A stretch of DNA of 64,000 nucleotides from Bryobacteraceae bacterium (GTDB taxonomy: Bacteria > Acidobacteriota > Terriglobia > Bryobacterales > Bryobacteraceae): contig JAIEPW010000011.1 of NCBI GenBank assembly GCA_019748195.1, positions 62,001 to 126,000 of the forward strand. The letters run 5' to 3'. Each line of letters begins with the position of its first letter. Position 1 is the stretch's first letter. This document shows positions 27,889 through 35,503 of this stretch, one piece after another. Below the pieces are notes generated by a model that did no database searches, had not been told where the DNA came from, and worked only from the letters and a program-made list of their open reading frames with translations. The position numbers and the translations under genes were made by a program.

Positions 27889-28614
27889 CTAGTTGTCGAT
27901 CTCCACGCCGCCGAAGGCGGCGATTCCGGTGATGATCAGTTCATACTGCGGCGCCGATTCGCCTTCCGGATGGGACGTCTTGTCCTCGAAGCCACCGAAA
28001 ACCGATGTGCCGCGCAGCGTCACCGTCCAGTTTTCTGGAATCCGGAGTTGGACTCCGCCGAACATGGCGGTGGTGTCCAGCACGATCCGGCTCGAGCGCA
28101 TCCCCGCTTTCCGCAGGTCCACATCAATTCCCCCGAAAATCGCCGTCAGCGCCCCGCCGCGGAAGTCCGTGGACGAGTTTCGCAGCTTGCTGCCGCTGAA
28201 CACCGCCCACTGGTTCACTACCTGGCTGACGTCCCCCGGCGCTTCCACCTCCTTCCGCCGCGCGATCGCGCGGTACAGCAGCACCAGGCCGAACCCGATC
28301 AGCACGATCGGAAACAGGTACTCGCTGTCCAGCCAGATCCACCCGAAGTTGCGAGCCAGCCAGATCCCGCCGACAACCGTCAGAAAGCCGCCGAACACAC
28401 GCCCGGTGCTGTCGAAGGAATCCACGATCTTGGCGATTCCGATTCCCACGAATATCAGCGGCCACAGTTTCCAGACCGACTGGAAGCTGAAGTAATCCAT
28501 CCGGTCCAAGAGCAGCAGTACGCCGGCGAGAATCGTGATGACGCCGAAGATGATTCCGTGCGTGCTGCCCTGGGACCGCCGCACCACGCGATTGCCTCCA
28601 AGTTCCGAATCCAT
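27889..28614 (-). CDS. LiaF-like membrane protein (DUF5668 with adhesin-like C-terminus)
   Basis: A 241-residue protein. The N-terminal half has paired hydrophobic helices (IIFGVITILAGVLLLLDR, LWPLIFVGIGIAKIVD, GGFLTVVGGIWLAR) of the LiaI-LiaF-like DUF5668 type. The C-terminal half is beta-rich with repeats of the form AxFGGxxxxL (TAIFGGIDVDL, TAMFGGVQLRI, TSVFGGFED, AAFGGVEID), the pattern of the cell-wall-active antibiotic response domain. LiaF inhibits the LiaRS system in Firmicutes; here a LytS/LytTR pair follows 9 bp downstream, so an analogous envelope-stress modulator is inferred. Confidence 0.85.
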   Translation of the reverse strand: MDSELGGNRVVRRSQGSTHGIIFGVITILAGVLLLLDRMDYFSFQSVWKLWPLIFVGIGIAKIVDSFDSTGRVFGGFLTVVGGIWLARNFGWIWLDSEYLFPIVLIGFGLVLLYRAIARRKEVEAPGDVSQVVNQWAVFSGSKLRNSSTDFRGGALTAIFGGIDVDLRKAGMRSSRIVLDTTAMFGGVQLRIPENWTVTLRGTSVFGGFEDKTSHPEGESAPQYELIITGIAAFGGVEIDN

Positions 28615-28812
28615 TTAGCGGTCTCCTACCCGGTTCTCGTAAGCGTCGATCAAGCCCGACAGCCCCGCTCCGATCAGCGCCAAGGGCCAGAGCTGCCACA
28701 GCCGTATGTCCAGTAGCTCAAGCCGGTCCAACAATAACAAAGTCCCGGCTACGATCAGCAGCAGTCCCAGCACGGCGTTGTGCGATCCCCGGTTGCAGTC
28801 ATCTCGCTTCAC
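28615..28812 (-). CDS. small LiaI/LiaF-like (DUF5668) membrane protein
   Basis: A 65-residue protein with two hydrophobic helices (NAVLGLLLIVAGTLLLLDR and LWQLWPLALIGAGLSGLID), closely paralleling the first 65 residues of the gene downstream. It therefore looks like a duplicated membrane half without the beta domain. The start GTG 28812 has a GAGAGAGG ribosome site five bases upstream; ATG 28860 would add 16 residues without a better site. Its stop abuts the next ATG (TAA then ATG). It is the first gene of the LytS/LytTR operon. Confidence 0.7.
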   Translation of the reverse strand: MKRDDCNRGSHNAVLGLLLIVAGTLLLLDRLELLDIRLWQLWPLALIGAGLSGLIDAYENRVGDR

Positions 28813-28931
28813 GGTTGCCTCTCTCGATCCCAGTTTCCATGCATTCCCAATGTCGGGCATTCCCGGATCGGCAAATCGCGGCGGATTACCGGCGAGCGGC
28901 GTACGCCCCGGATCTTCGCTAAAATGACGGA

Positions 28932-29267
28932 TTGCAGCGCCCTTCTTCGTCATCCGCGGGAACCTTCGCCGCGCCGCTGGCCGCGCTCGGCGGACTGCTT
29001 GCCGCCTCCGCTTGCTGCCTTCCGGTCGGAACCATGTTCCTGGCCGCCGGCAGCGCCGGAGCGGCCGCTTTTCTGCGGGACCTGCGGCCGTATCTGATGG
29101 TCCTCTCCGTCGCCTTGATTTGCTTCGGATTCTGGCAAGCCTCCCGCGCGAAACGATGCGGGGCCAAGCCCAACTACGCCAGCCACATGCTGCTCTGGAT
29201 CGCAGCCTTTTTCGTCGGACTTTCCCTACTGTTCCCCCAGGCCTTCGCGGACCTGCTTGCAGGCTGA
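28932..29267 (+). CDS. MerT-like mercuric transport family membrane protein
   Basis: A 111-residue membrane protein with three to four hydrophobic segments. The first helix contains LLAASACCLPVG, the paired-cysteine motif found in helix 1 of MerT, and GAAAFLRDLRPYLMVLSVALI follows as in that family. MerT brings Hg(II) across the inner membrane through cysteine exchange. The start is TTG 28932, as no ATG in this frame precedes the first helix. The candidate selenoprotein begins 4 bp downstream. No MerA, MerP or MerR gene is visible, so the real substrate is uncertain. Confidence 0.72.
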   Translation: MQRPSSSSAGTFAAPLAALGGLLAASACCLPVGTMFLAAGSAGAAAFLRDLRPYLMVLSVALICFGFWQASRAKRCGAKPNYASHMLLWIAAFFVGLSLLFPQAFADLLAG

Positions 29268-29271
29268 CAAG

Positions 29272-29913
29272 ATGAGCAAAAAACTGTACCTCATCATGGT
29301 TGCCGCGGGCGTGGTCCTGGGCTTCATCTATTTCCGGTACGGCACCAACTACACGCCTCCTGGCCAGCCTCCGCTGCTGGCCCTGGAACGCACCGACTAC
29401 ACCAAGCTGATTGACTCCTTCAATGCGGCGGCGGATTCCACCCGCGTCCTGGCGCTGCTCTCCCCCACTTGAACAACATGCTTGCAGGGGGCCTCTGCGA
29501 TCGACGCCAGCTTGAAGAAGTTTCCATCCAATCCGATCAAGTTAATCGTCGTGTGGGAACCGGTGATCGAAAGCGATCGCGCCGCGCCTACCACGCCGAT
29601 CCTGAAGCGTATCTCCGATCCGCGCGCCGCTCAGTTCTGGGACCCGGAACGCTTCATCTCCCGCATGCTGGGGGAAAAGGATGAGGAGACCATCGTCTGG
29701 GACCAGGTCTTCGTCTACCCTCCCGGCGGGAAGTGGACCCACGCTCCTCCGCAGCATCTGTACACCGGACGCCCCATCGTTAAGATCATTCCCAAACTCG
29801 AGGCCGCCCTTGCCGGACCCGCCGCCTTCCTCCGGTACAATCAACCCCATGCGAGTCCTGCTGCTGTTGCTCGGTTCGGCGATCCTGCTCCCGTCGCAAA
29901 CCCTCACCGCTGA
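29272..29913 (+). CDS. candidate thioredoxin-like selenoprotein (in-frame UGA in a UxxC motif)
   Basis: One frame runs from ATG 29272 to 29913, interrupted only by TGA at 29470-29472. Codons 1-66 encode a membrane-anchored start (LYLIMVAAGVVLGFIYF) and end VLALLSPT; after the TGA come Thr, Thr, Cys70, then LQGASAIDASLKK and a further 140 residues. Reading TGA as selenocysteine gives U67-T-T-C70, exactly where a thioredoxin-fold CxxC is expected after a beta strand. A stem-loop with a G-rich apex follows the TGA at a SECIS-like distance. Total 213 residues. It lies 4 bp after the MerT-like gene and overlaps the serine hydrolase start by 65 bp. The alternative is a nonsense mutation. Confidence 0.78.
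29482..29500 (+). promoter_or_regulatory. candidate bacterial SECIS-like stem-loop
   Basis: TTGCAG (29482-29487) pairs with CTGCGA (29495-29500) with one G-U wobble, plus a possible G-U closing pair, leaving an apical loop GGGCC. The loop starts about 16 bases after the TGA at 29470-29472. Bacterial SECIS elements lie inside the coding region just 3' of the UGA and have G in the first apical positions, which fits. The stem is short and was judged by eye only. Confidence 0.5.
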
Positions 29914-30859
29914 CCTGGATCGCGTGCTGGAAGAGTCGTTGTCCTCGGTGGACGGCGGCGCCAGCCTGCTGCTGTATCACAAGGGCCAACCCGTTTACCG
30001 CAAATCTGTCGGCAAGTTCCAACTCGCCACCGAGGTCCCCATCGCGTCCTCGAGTAAATGGCTCTCTGCCGCCGTTATTCTCGCCTTGATCGATGAAGGC
30101 AGGCTCTCGCTCGATGACCCGGCGGCGAAGTTCGTTCCCGAAGCCAAACCCGGCATCACCCTGCGGCAGTTGTTCGCGCACACTTCCGGCATCGCCGGAC
30201 AGCACCCGTGCCTCAACCGCCGCGACACCACGCTCGGTGGTTGCGCGCTTGAGATCGCGACCGCGCCGCTGAAATCCGAGCCCGGCGCCGCGTTCCGCTA
30301 CGGCGGCGCCTCCATGCAACTGGCCGGACGCATGGCGGAAATCGCCTCCGGAAAGGACTGGAACTCGCTCTTCCGCCAGAAGATCGCGGCGCCGCTGGGC
30401 CTGGAGAAGACGCGATTCGCGGATCAGAACCCCCGTGTCGCCGGCGGCGCGGTCTCCACGTTGGACGAATTCGGCGCGTTCGTCCTCATGATTCGGAACA
30501 ACGGCATGCATCAGGGCCGGCAGGTGCTTTCGCCGAAAGCAGTCGCGCTGCAGCGCCAGGATCAGACGCGGGGGGCAAGCCTAGAAGAAACTCCTTACAG
30601 CACCTTCGGTCCCTTGCACCCTGTCATGCCCGCGATGCGCTACGGCGTCGGCGTCTGGCTCGAGCGGCAGAATGCCGCCACCGGAGAAGGGATCGAGATC
30701 TCCAGCCAGGGCGCCTTTGGGTTCAGCCCGTGGCTCGACCGCGAGCGCGACATCGCCGGTGTGCTGCTGCTCCAGACCCGCCTGTCCAAGGCGATGCCGC
30801 TCTACTTGAAGCTGAAGGAAACCATCCGCGCTCACGTGCCCGCCGCGCCCGCCCGTTAG
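29849..30859 (+). CDS. serine hydrolase, class C beta-lactamase-related family
   Basis: A 336-residue secreted protein with signal peptide (MRVLLLLLGSAILLPSQT). The active-site S-x-x-K is in IASSSKWLSAAV, the LFAHTSGIAG segment matches the family, and the Tyr motif appears as YGGASMQ where Y-x-N is usual. These enzymes cover penicillin-binding proteins, esterases and D-aminopeptidases, so the substrate is open. The start at 29849 overlaps the end of the upstream candidate selenoprotein frame by 65 bp. The 3' end overlaps glycosyltransferase 9 by 4 bp tail to tail. Confidence 0.88.
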   Translation: MRVLLLLLGSAILLPSQTLTADLDRVLEESLSSVDGGASLLLYHKGQPVYRKSVGKFQLATEVPIASSSKWLSAAVILALIDEGRLSLDDPAAKFVPEAKPGITLRQLFAHTSGIAGQHPCLNRRDTTLGGCALEIATAPLKSEPGAAFRYGGASMQLAGRMAEIASGKDWNSLFRQKIAAPLGLEKTRFADQNPRVAGGAVSTLDEFGAFVLMIRNNGMHQGRQVLSPKAVALQRQDQTRGASLEETPYSTFGPLHPVMPAMRYGVGVWLERQNAATGEGIEISSQGAFGFSPWLDRERDIAGVLLLQTRLSKAMPLYLKLKETIRAHVPAAPAR

Positions 30860-31779
30860 CTTTCGCGCGGTCCCTTTCCGGCTGCCGCCACCGTGCCGAT
30901 CTCCTCGATCACCCGCTCGACGCTGATATCGCCGCCCTCCGGCGACACCGCCGCGCCGCTCGTCCGCCACGGCGCCCAGATCTCCGGATCCGAGTTCGGA
31001 AACAGGACAACCACCGGCACTCCGAATGCCGCCGCGACATGCGCGGGACCGCTGTCGTTGCCCACGAACAGGCTCGCGCCGCTCATCAGCGCCTTCACTT
31101 CGCCCAGCGGCTGCGCGAACACTTCACGTCCTTCCAATACCGTGACATCGTCGTCCGGACCCGCCAGGAAAACGCTCTCCAGCCCCATCGCGCCCCGCAG
31201 AAAATCGGCAACCTCGAAGAATCGTTCCACCGGCCAGGCTTTTTCCTCCGCGGAGGCGAACGCGTGAATCACGGCGTATGGCTCGCGCATCGGCGGTGGG
31301 CTCGCGACGCCCAGCCTCGCTCTCGGAATCTCCGACACCGGCACGCCCAGATGGAACACCGCCGAGGCCAGATGCTCCGCTGTATGGACCCGCCGCTCGA
31401 CGCCCAGAATCTCCTGCGCGGTTGGGATCTTCAGGTTGTACGCCGCCGACCAGAAGTGATGGGCGAATCCCGCCCGCCATTCCGCCAGCGATCCTACCGT
31501 CAAAGCCATGCTGAGTGACCCTCCGTGCAGATTCAGGGCGAGGAGCGGCTTCCATGTCGCCACCGCCGAAACGACGGGGTCCAGAATCGCCTGCACGTCG
31601 GAATTGTTCTCGAAAATCGACCGAAACCGTTCTTCCACCACCACCGCCACCCGAAGATCCGGGCGGTGTTGCTTCAGCAGCCGCAGCGCCGGCGTGGTAA
31701 GCACGCAGTCACCCATCGAGCGCAGCCGGATGACGACGATCCGCGCGCCGAACGGCAGCCGCTCGAGCGTGGTGGGCAT
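30856..31779 (-). CDS. glycosyltransferase family 9 (heptosyltransferase-like)
   Basis: A 307-residue cytoplasmic GT-B enzyme related to WaaC/WaaF. IVVIRLRSMGDCVLTTPAL is the N-terminal signature with the acceptor-side loop, and LFVGNDSGPAHVAAAFGVPVVVLF is the donor-binding motif typical of family 9. It likely adds a heptose or similar sugar to a lipopolysaccharide core. The Trm112-like gene lies 15 bp upstream on the same strand and probably shares the transcript. Confidence 0.92.
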   Translation of the reverse strand: MPTTLERLPFGARIVVIRLRSMGDCVLTTPALRLLKQHRPDLRVAVVVEERFRSIFENNSDVQAILDPVVSAVATWKPLLALNLHGGSLSMALTVGSLAEWRAGFAHHFWSAAYNLKIPTAQEILGVERRVHTAEHLASAVFHLGVPVSEIPRARLGVASPPPMREPYAVIHAFASAEEKAWPVERFFEVADFLRGAMGLESVFLAGPDDDVTVLEGREVFAQPLGEVKALMSGASLFVGNDSGPAHVAAAFGVPVVVLFPNSDPEIWAPWRTSGAAVSPEGGDISVERVIEEIGTVAAAGKGPRES

Positions 31780-31794
31780 TGCGGGGGGCAGAGC

Positions 31795-31965
31795 TTATTC
31801 TTCGATCCGGGCCTCATCCACCAGCATCACCGGAATATCGTCCCGAATCGGGTATACACGCCGGCATTCGGCGCACTTCAACCCGCTTTCATCCTGCTTC
31901 ATCTCCACCGGCGCCTTGCACACCGGACACACCAGGATGTCGAGAAGATCCTTGCTGATAGCCAT
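31795..31965 (-). CDS. Trm112 family zinc-ribbon protein
   Basis: A 56-residue protein read directly from the minus strand: [19 protein letters not shown], then a short linker, [12 protein letters not shown] and [10 protein letters not shown]. The two Cys pairs (13/16 and 31/34) form a zinc ribbon, and the [10 protein letters not shown]...YPIxDDIPVML pattern is diagnostic of Trm112/YcaR proteins. In eukaryotes and archaea Trm112 activates methyltransferases; in bacteria the gene is usually beside lipopolysaccharide or cell-envelope genes, as here. Role in this organism unknown. Confidence 0.92.
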   Translation of the reverse strand: MAISKDLLDILVCPVCKAPVEMKQDESGLKCAECRRVYPIRDDIPVMLVDEARIEE

Positions 31966-31997
31966 TCGAAGCTCTAGACCGCTAGTTTAACACCGTC

Positions 31998-32034
31998 AGA
32001 AAAGCAGAAGGCCGCCGGACGGGGGCGGCCTTCT
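31998..32034 (-). terminator. intrinsic terminator downstream of the coiled-coil gene
   Basis: An 11-bp perfect stem (32006-32016 with 32024-32034) with a 7-base loop is followed, on the minus strand, by GCTTTTC. It lies 26 bp after the stop of the coiled-coil protein at 32060. GC-rich stem plus short T-run fit a Rho-independent terminator for that transcript. Confidence 0.7.
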
Positions 32035-32059
32035 TCCGATCTCCTGTCGATCCGCGTTC

Positions 32060-32932
32060 TTACTCGGAAGCGCCGCGGCTCATCTGGACCTTGGGAGTGG
32101 ACAGGTAGCCCACCACGCGATCCTTGTGAACCTCGTTCACCACCAGCTCATACGGGAACCGGCCCTTGGCCATGTAGAACTGCACCGGTTCGTTGACGCC
32201 GCGGTTCTTTTTCTCGATCTTGCGGTCGTCCGCGACAACATCCAAAGTAAACCGGCCATCCTTGGCGTCGGTCTTCTTCAGCATCAACGCGACATTGGAG
32301 ACATTCAGCGCCTTCTTGTTCTTGTAGAGGGTGAACTCGTAATAGTTCCGCTCTCCCAGCGAGCGCAGGCCGTTGATCTCCTTCGAATTGGTAGCGATCA
32401 GGCCGCTCATCACGCCCATGTCGCCCACCACTTTCTTCAACTCCGTGCTGGTCTTCTCCAGATCGCTCTTGGTGGAGGCCACCTCCGTCCGCACCGCGTT
32501 CACGTCGTTCGCCACGCCCGTGAACTTGGTGTCCGATTCCTGCTTGACCGCATTGATCTGGCTGGCGATCTCCTCAGCTTTTTCCGATTGTGCCTTCGTC
32601 TCCGCCACCAGCTTCCGTTCCCAAGCTTGCGAACTCTTGGCGACTTCACTGCGCGCGCGTCCAATCGCCTGGCTCGCCGTCTTCTTGGCCTGATCCACTT
32701 CCGCGGTCAGCGTTGCGATCGTCTTCTGATTCTCGGCGGCGATGTTTTCCCGGAGCTTCGATACTTCCGTGGTCACCCAGCGTTGCGACTGCTGGTTTTC
32801 GGCCTGAACACTGGCAACCGAACCGCGGAGCGATTCAAGCTGATTCATCATCATCACCTGCGAGATGATCAGGGCGATGATTCCGATGCCCAGCACGGCT
32901 GCGAGGATGGAAAGCTTTTTTGGATCGTTCAT
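32060..32932 (-). CDS. membrane-anchored coiled-coil protein (paralogue A)
   Basis: A 290-residue protein with one N-terminal transmembrane helix (LSILAAVLGIGIIALIISQ), then a long coiled coil rich in Ala, Glu, Lys and Gln (about residues 30-165), and a C-terminal globular beta-rich part with VALMLKKTD, VADDRKIEKKN and EPVQFYMAKG. It shares the MGVMSGLIATNSKEIN motif and C-terminal layout with the neighbour at 32995-33852. No known family was recognised. Topology suggests the coil and C-domain lie in the periplasm. An intrinsic terminator follows. Confidence 0.85.
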   Translation of the reverse strand: MNDPKKLSILAAVLGIGIIALIISQVMMMNQLESLRGSVASVQAENQQSQRWVTTEVSKLRENIAAENQKTIATLTAEVDQAKKTASQAIGRARSEVAKSSQAWERKLVAETKAQSEKAEEIASQINAVKQESDTKFTGVANDVNAVRTEVASTKSDLEKTSTELKKVVGDMGVMSGLIATNSKEINGLRSLGERNYYEFTLYKNKKALNVSNVALMLKKTDAKDGRFTLDVVADDRKIEKKNRGVNEPVQFYMAKGRFPYELVVNEVHKDRVVGYLSTPKVQMSRGASE

Positions 32933-32994
32933 GGAAACCGTCTCCTTCAGAGTACTAGAACTACGACCTAGTATACCCTAGTTGACGGAGATTT

Positions 32995-33852
32995 CTACCG
33001 GCTTGCTTGCAAGCGGGGAGCCGATACGTAACCGACTACACGATCCTTGCCGATGTCGTTGACCACAATCTCCAGAGGCTGACGCGTGTTGGACAGGTAG
33101 AACTGCACCGGTTCGTTGCGGGTTTTGTCACGCTTCTCAATCTTGCGATCCTCCACCCACAGCTCCAGGGTGTAGCGATTCCGGGACGGATCCGTTTTCT
33201 TCAGCACCAGTCCGATGCCCGCCACCGGCGTCGGTTGCGATCCGCGAGTGAGCGAAAATTCCAGATAGTCGCGCTCTCCGAGTGCTCGTAAAGCATTGAT
33301 TTGCTTGGAATTGGTCGCGATCAGTCCGCTCATGACGCCCATGTCGCCCATCATCTTGCGCAGGTCCGCTACGGTCTGGTTTAAGTCTGCTTTCGCACTC
33401 GCAACATCCGATCGCACACTGCTGACCTCGCCCGTTACTTCGTTCAACTTGGACCCGGTCTGATGGGCCGCCTCTTTCAGGTCCGCGATCTGCCCGCCCA
33501 GTTGCGCGGCGCGTTCCCGCTGTGCCTGCTCCAACCGGCTTTCCAGGTCCTTGGTGGTCTTCAACGCCGCTGTCTGGGCGGTCACCACCACTTCGGTGGC
33601 CTTGTCCTTGGCCTGGTTTACTTCCGCCCGCAAGGCTTCCATGTGCTTGAGGCTCTTGGTGGTTTCGCCGCTCACGGCGGCTCGCGCCCGGTTCACCTCG
33701 GTCGCTACCCATTCGCGATTCTTGGCCTGATCCAGGGAGACGTTCGCGATCTGCGCTTCCAGCCGCCAAATACGTGTCATGGCAACCACTTGGATCGCGA
33801 TCATCGCGGCTACACCTACCAGCAGCACGCCTGTCCAGCTCTTTGGAAACAT
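32995..33852 (-). CDS. membrane-anchored coiled-coil protein (paralogue B)
   Basis: A 285-residue paralogue of the downstream gene with identical architecture: N-terminal helix (WTGVLLVGVAAMIAIQVVAM), a long coiled coil, then LVLKKTDPSRNRY, VEDRKIEKRD and NEPVQFYLS. The shared GDMGVMSGLIATNSKQIN segment joins coil to globular domain. ATG 33852 puts the helix at the N-terminus; an extended frame upstream to 33999 has no membrane or family character. It is 62 bp from paralogue A, so the pair arose by tandem duplication and may form a hetero-oligomer. Function unknown. Confidence 0.83.
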   Translation of the reverse strand: MFPKSWTGVLLVGVAAMIAIQVVAMTRIWRLEAQIANVSLDQAKNREWVATEVNRARAAVSGETTKSLKHMEALRAEVNQAKDKATEVVVTAQTAALKTTKDLESRLEQAQRERAAQLGGQIADLKEAAHQTGSKLNEVTGEVSSVRSDVASAKADLNQTVADLRKMMGDMGVMSGLIATNSKQINALRALGERDYLEFSLTRGSQPTPVAGIGLVLKKTDPSRNRYTLELWVEDRKIEKRDKTRNEPVQFYLSNTRQPLEIVVNDIGKDRVVGYVSAPRLQASR

Positions 33853-33980
33853 GTCGATACTCCGGGTCGATCTCAAAGCGATCGCAAAATGTAAGCTCCA
33901 TTCTAAGAGCGGACCGCCGTCGGGAACATCGGGATTGCCTACTGCTTTTGCGGTGCGAATGCACCTAGGCCAAGGGGGTA

Positions 33981-34014
33981 CTGGCGCAAGCAAAATCAAC
34001 CGCTTGCGCGCCAG
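33981..34014. repeat. imperfect 11-bp inverted repeat between two minus-strand genes
   Basis: CTGGCGCAAGC (33981-33991) pairs with GCTTGCGCGCCAG (34002-34014) with a 2-base bulge and a 10-base loop. It lies just downstream of the DsbA-like gene stop (34032). There is no T-run on the minus strand, so it may be a Rho-assisted terminator or an RNA-stabilising hairpin rather than a standard intrinsic terminator. Confidence 0.4.
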
Positions 34015-34031
34015 TTCTAAGGTGGTATTGC

Positions 34032-34604
34032 TTAGCGGCTTACAGCGCCTACCTCGCGCTCGATCGCCTTGGTGATCTCCGCCAGGCTGATCGCTTCGAT
34101 GAACGGCTCGCCATTCACCAGAACCGTGGGCGTTCGCGAGATTCCCCGCGCGACACCCTCCTGGTAATCGGCCTCCACCAACCCGGCGATCTTGCTATCC
34201 TGCAGAGCCGCCAATAGCTTTTCCCCATCCAATTGCTGCGATTTCGCCCACGTCCCGATCCTGGAAGCGAAGTTCTCCAACGTAATCGACTTCATGTTGG
34301 CGAGCAGAAACTGCCGCAGCCGCACCGCCGCCTTGGGATCCGTCTCGCCCAATCCGCGGGCCACAAGGGCCGCCTGGCGAGCCCAGTTGTGTTTCGCCAG
34401 CGGAAAATCGCGATGCTCAAACGCCACCCGCGTCCCGAACATGGGCAGCAGGTGCTTGTCCATCATGGCCCGGAATACGGCGCAATCGCTGCACTGCAGA
34501 TCCTCGTAAATCACCACGCGGACCGTGCTTTGCGGATTGCCCTCCACCAGCGGATCGCCGGCGAGCAGGACGCCCCCCAGCAGGACGGAAATCAGGAGCT
34601 TCAT
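34032..34604 (-). CDS. DsbA-like thiol:disulfide oxidoreductase, secreted
   Basis: A 190-residue thioredoxin-fold protein with signal peptide (MKLLISVLLGGVLLAG). The active-site C-x-x-C is CSDC (38-41), followed by FRAMMDKHLLP; HRDFPLAKHNWARQAA is the helical insertion typical of DsbA/Thioredoxin_4 members, and SRTPTVLVNGEP carries the cis-proline loop. It probably forms or isomerises periplasmic disulfides. AAGGAG lies three bases before the ATG. It is the last gene behind the DUF697-like and nuclease-like genes. Confidence 0.9.
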   Translation of the reverse strand: MKLLISVLLGGVLLAGDPLVEGNPQSTVRVVIYEDLQCSDCAVFRAMMDKHLLPMFGTRVAFEHRDFPLAKHNWARQAALVARGLGETDPKAAVRLRQFLLANMKSITLENFASRIGTWAKSQQLDGEKLLAALQDSKIAGLVEADYQEGVARGISRTPTVLVNGEPFIEAISLAEITKAIEREVGAVSR

Positions 34605-34627
34605 CTCTCCTTCAGAATACCGGACTC

Positions 34628-35503
34628 TCAGGCGCTCTTCGACTTGCGGAACTGCGCGAGCAGCGCCGCCGCGACTTCCTTGCCCTTGAGAAACGCCTCC
34701 TCGTAGGCGTTCCGGCGCTCTCCCCGGCTCAGCCGGTAGCCCACGCCATACAGTTTGTCCAGATACTGGCCCACCACGAACGTGCCCGCGTAAGCGACCG
34801 CGGCCTTGGGAACCAGCCCTCCGCCCATCGGGATCTTCCCCACCAGTTGCCGCGCCAGCGCGCGCCATCCGAACGCGCCGGCCACCACCGCGCCGATCTC
34901 GTTCCGCTGCTCGCGGTAGCCTACGGGGCAATCGCTGGCGGCCGCGATCAGAAACGCCATTCGCGTCTGATTCACGGTGAGAAAAGCCGTGTCGGAGGCG
35001 AACTGGCCCACCGCCCACGGCAAGGTCAGCATGCTGGGCACGATGTCCGGCAGCGCCGTGGCCAGGCTGAACAGCGCGTTTTCCTTCGACACCGCATGGA
35101 TGGTGTCCGCCACCACCATTTCCCGAAACGGCGGAAACAGCCGGGCCAGGGCGATCGCCAGGTCCGGATGCGCATCCAGGATCGAACGCAGAGTGGTGCG
35201 CGGATCGGCCGGGTTCCAGGTGAACGCGCTTTCCGGCTGGATCAGCTCCGTATCCCAGATCTCGATAGCGGGCCGCGCGCCCGGCTCCGGCTTTCCCAAC
35301 TCGATCCTCTGCGCGCTCGCTTTGCGGCGCGCCGGCGACATCACCGCGGGACAAAGGAACGTCGCGATTTGCCGCGCCGCTTCCGGCGTCGCGCCCACGA
35401 TGCGGATGCGCGCCTCCCGCTCCGCCAGTTCGCGCACCTCGGCCGGATTCAGATGCTGTACTGCCTCGCGGATCTGCGCCACCGGGCTAATGGATTTCTT
35501 CAT
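34628..35503 (-). CDS. uncharacterised protein with DUF697-like C-terminal region
   Basis: A 291-residue protein. The N-terminus is helical and charged with a GATPEAARQIA segment; later LPDIVPSMLTLPWAVGQ, QTRMAFLIAAAS and AAVAYAGTFVVGQYLD are hydrophobic helices similar in layout to DUF697/YcjF-like proteins. It is probably membrane-associated. ATG 35503 overlaps the stop of the nuclease-like gene (ATGA), so the two are translationally coupled. Function unknown; family assignment tentative. Confidence 0.7.
   Translation of the reverse strand: MKKSISPVAQIREAVQHLNPAEVRELAEREARIRIVGATPEAARQIATFLCPAVMSPARRKASAQRIELGKPEPGARPAIEIWDTELIQPESAFTWNPADPRTTLRSILDAHPDLAIALARLFPPFREMVVADTIHAVSKENALFSLATALPDIVPSMLTLPWAVGQFASDTAFLTVNQTRMAFLIAAASDCPVGYREQRNEIGAVVAGAFGWRALARQLVGKIPMGGGLVPKAAVAYAGTFVVGQYLDKLYGVGYRLSRGERRNAYEEAFLKGKEVAAALLAQFRKSKSA

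Noticed and set aside
29482-29913. Independent gene starting after the TGA at 29470
   Set aside because: It would start (TTG) in the middle of a redox motif, has no ribosome site, and continues the preceding frame exactly; selenocysteine or a nonsense mutation explains it better.
33853-33999. Extended start of coiled-coil paralogue B
   Set aside because: The extra 49 residues precede a clear membrane helix and have no counterpart in paralogue A.
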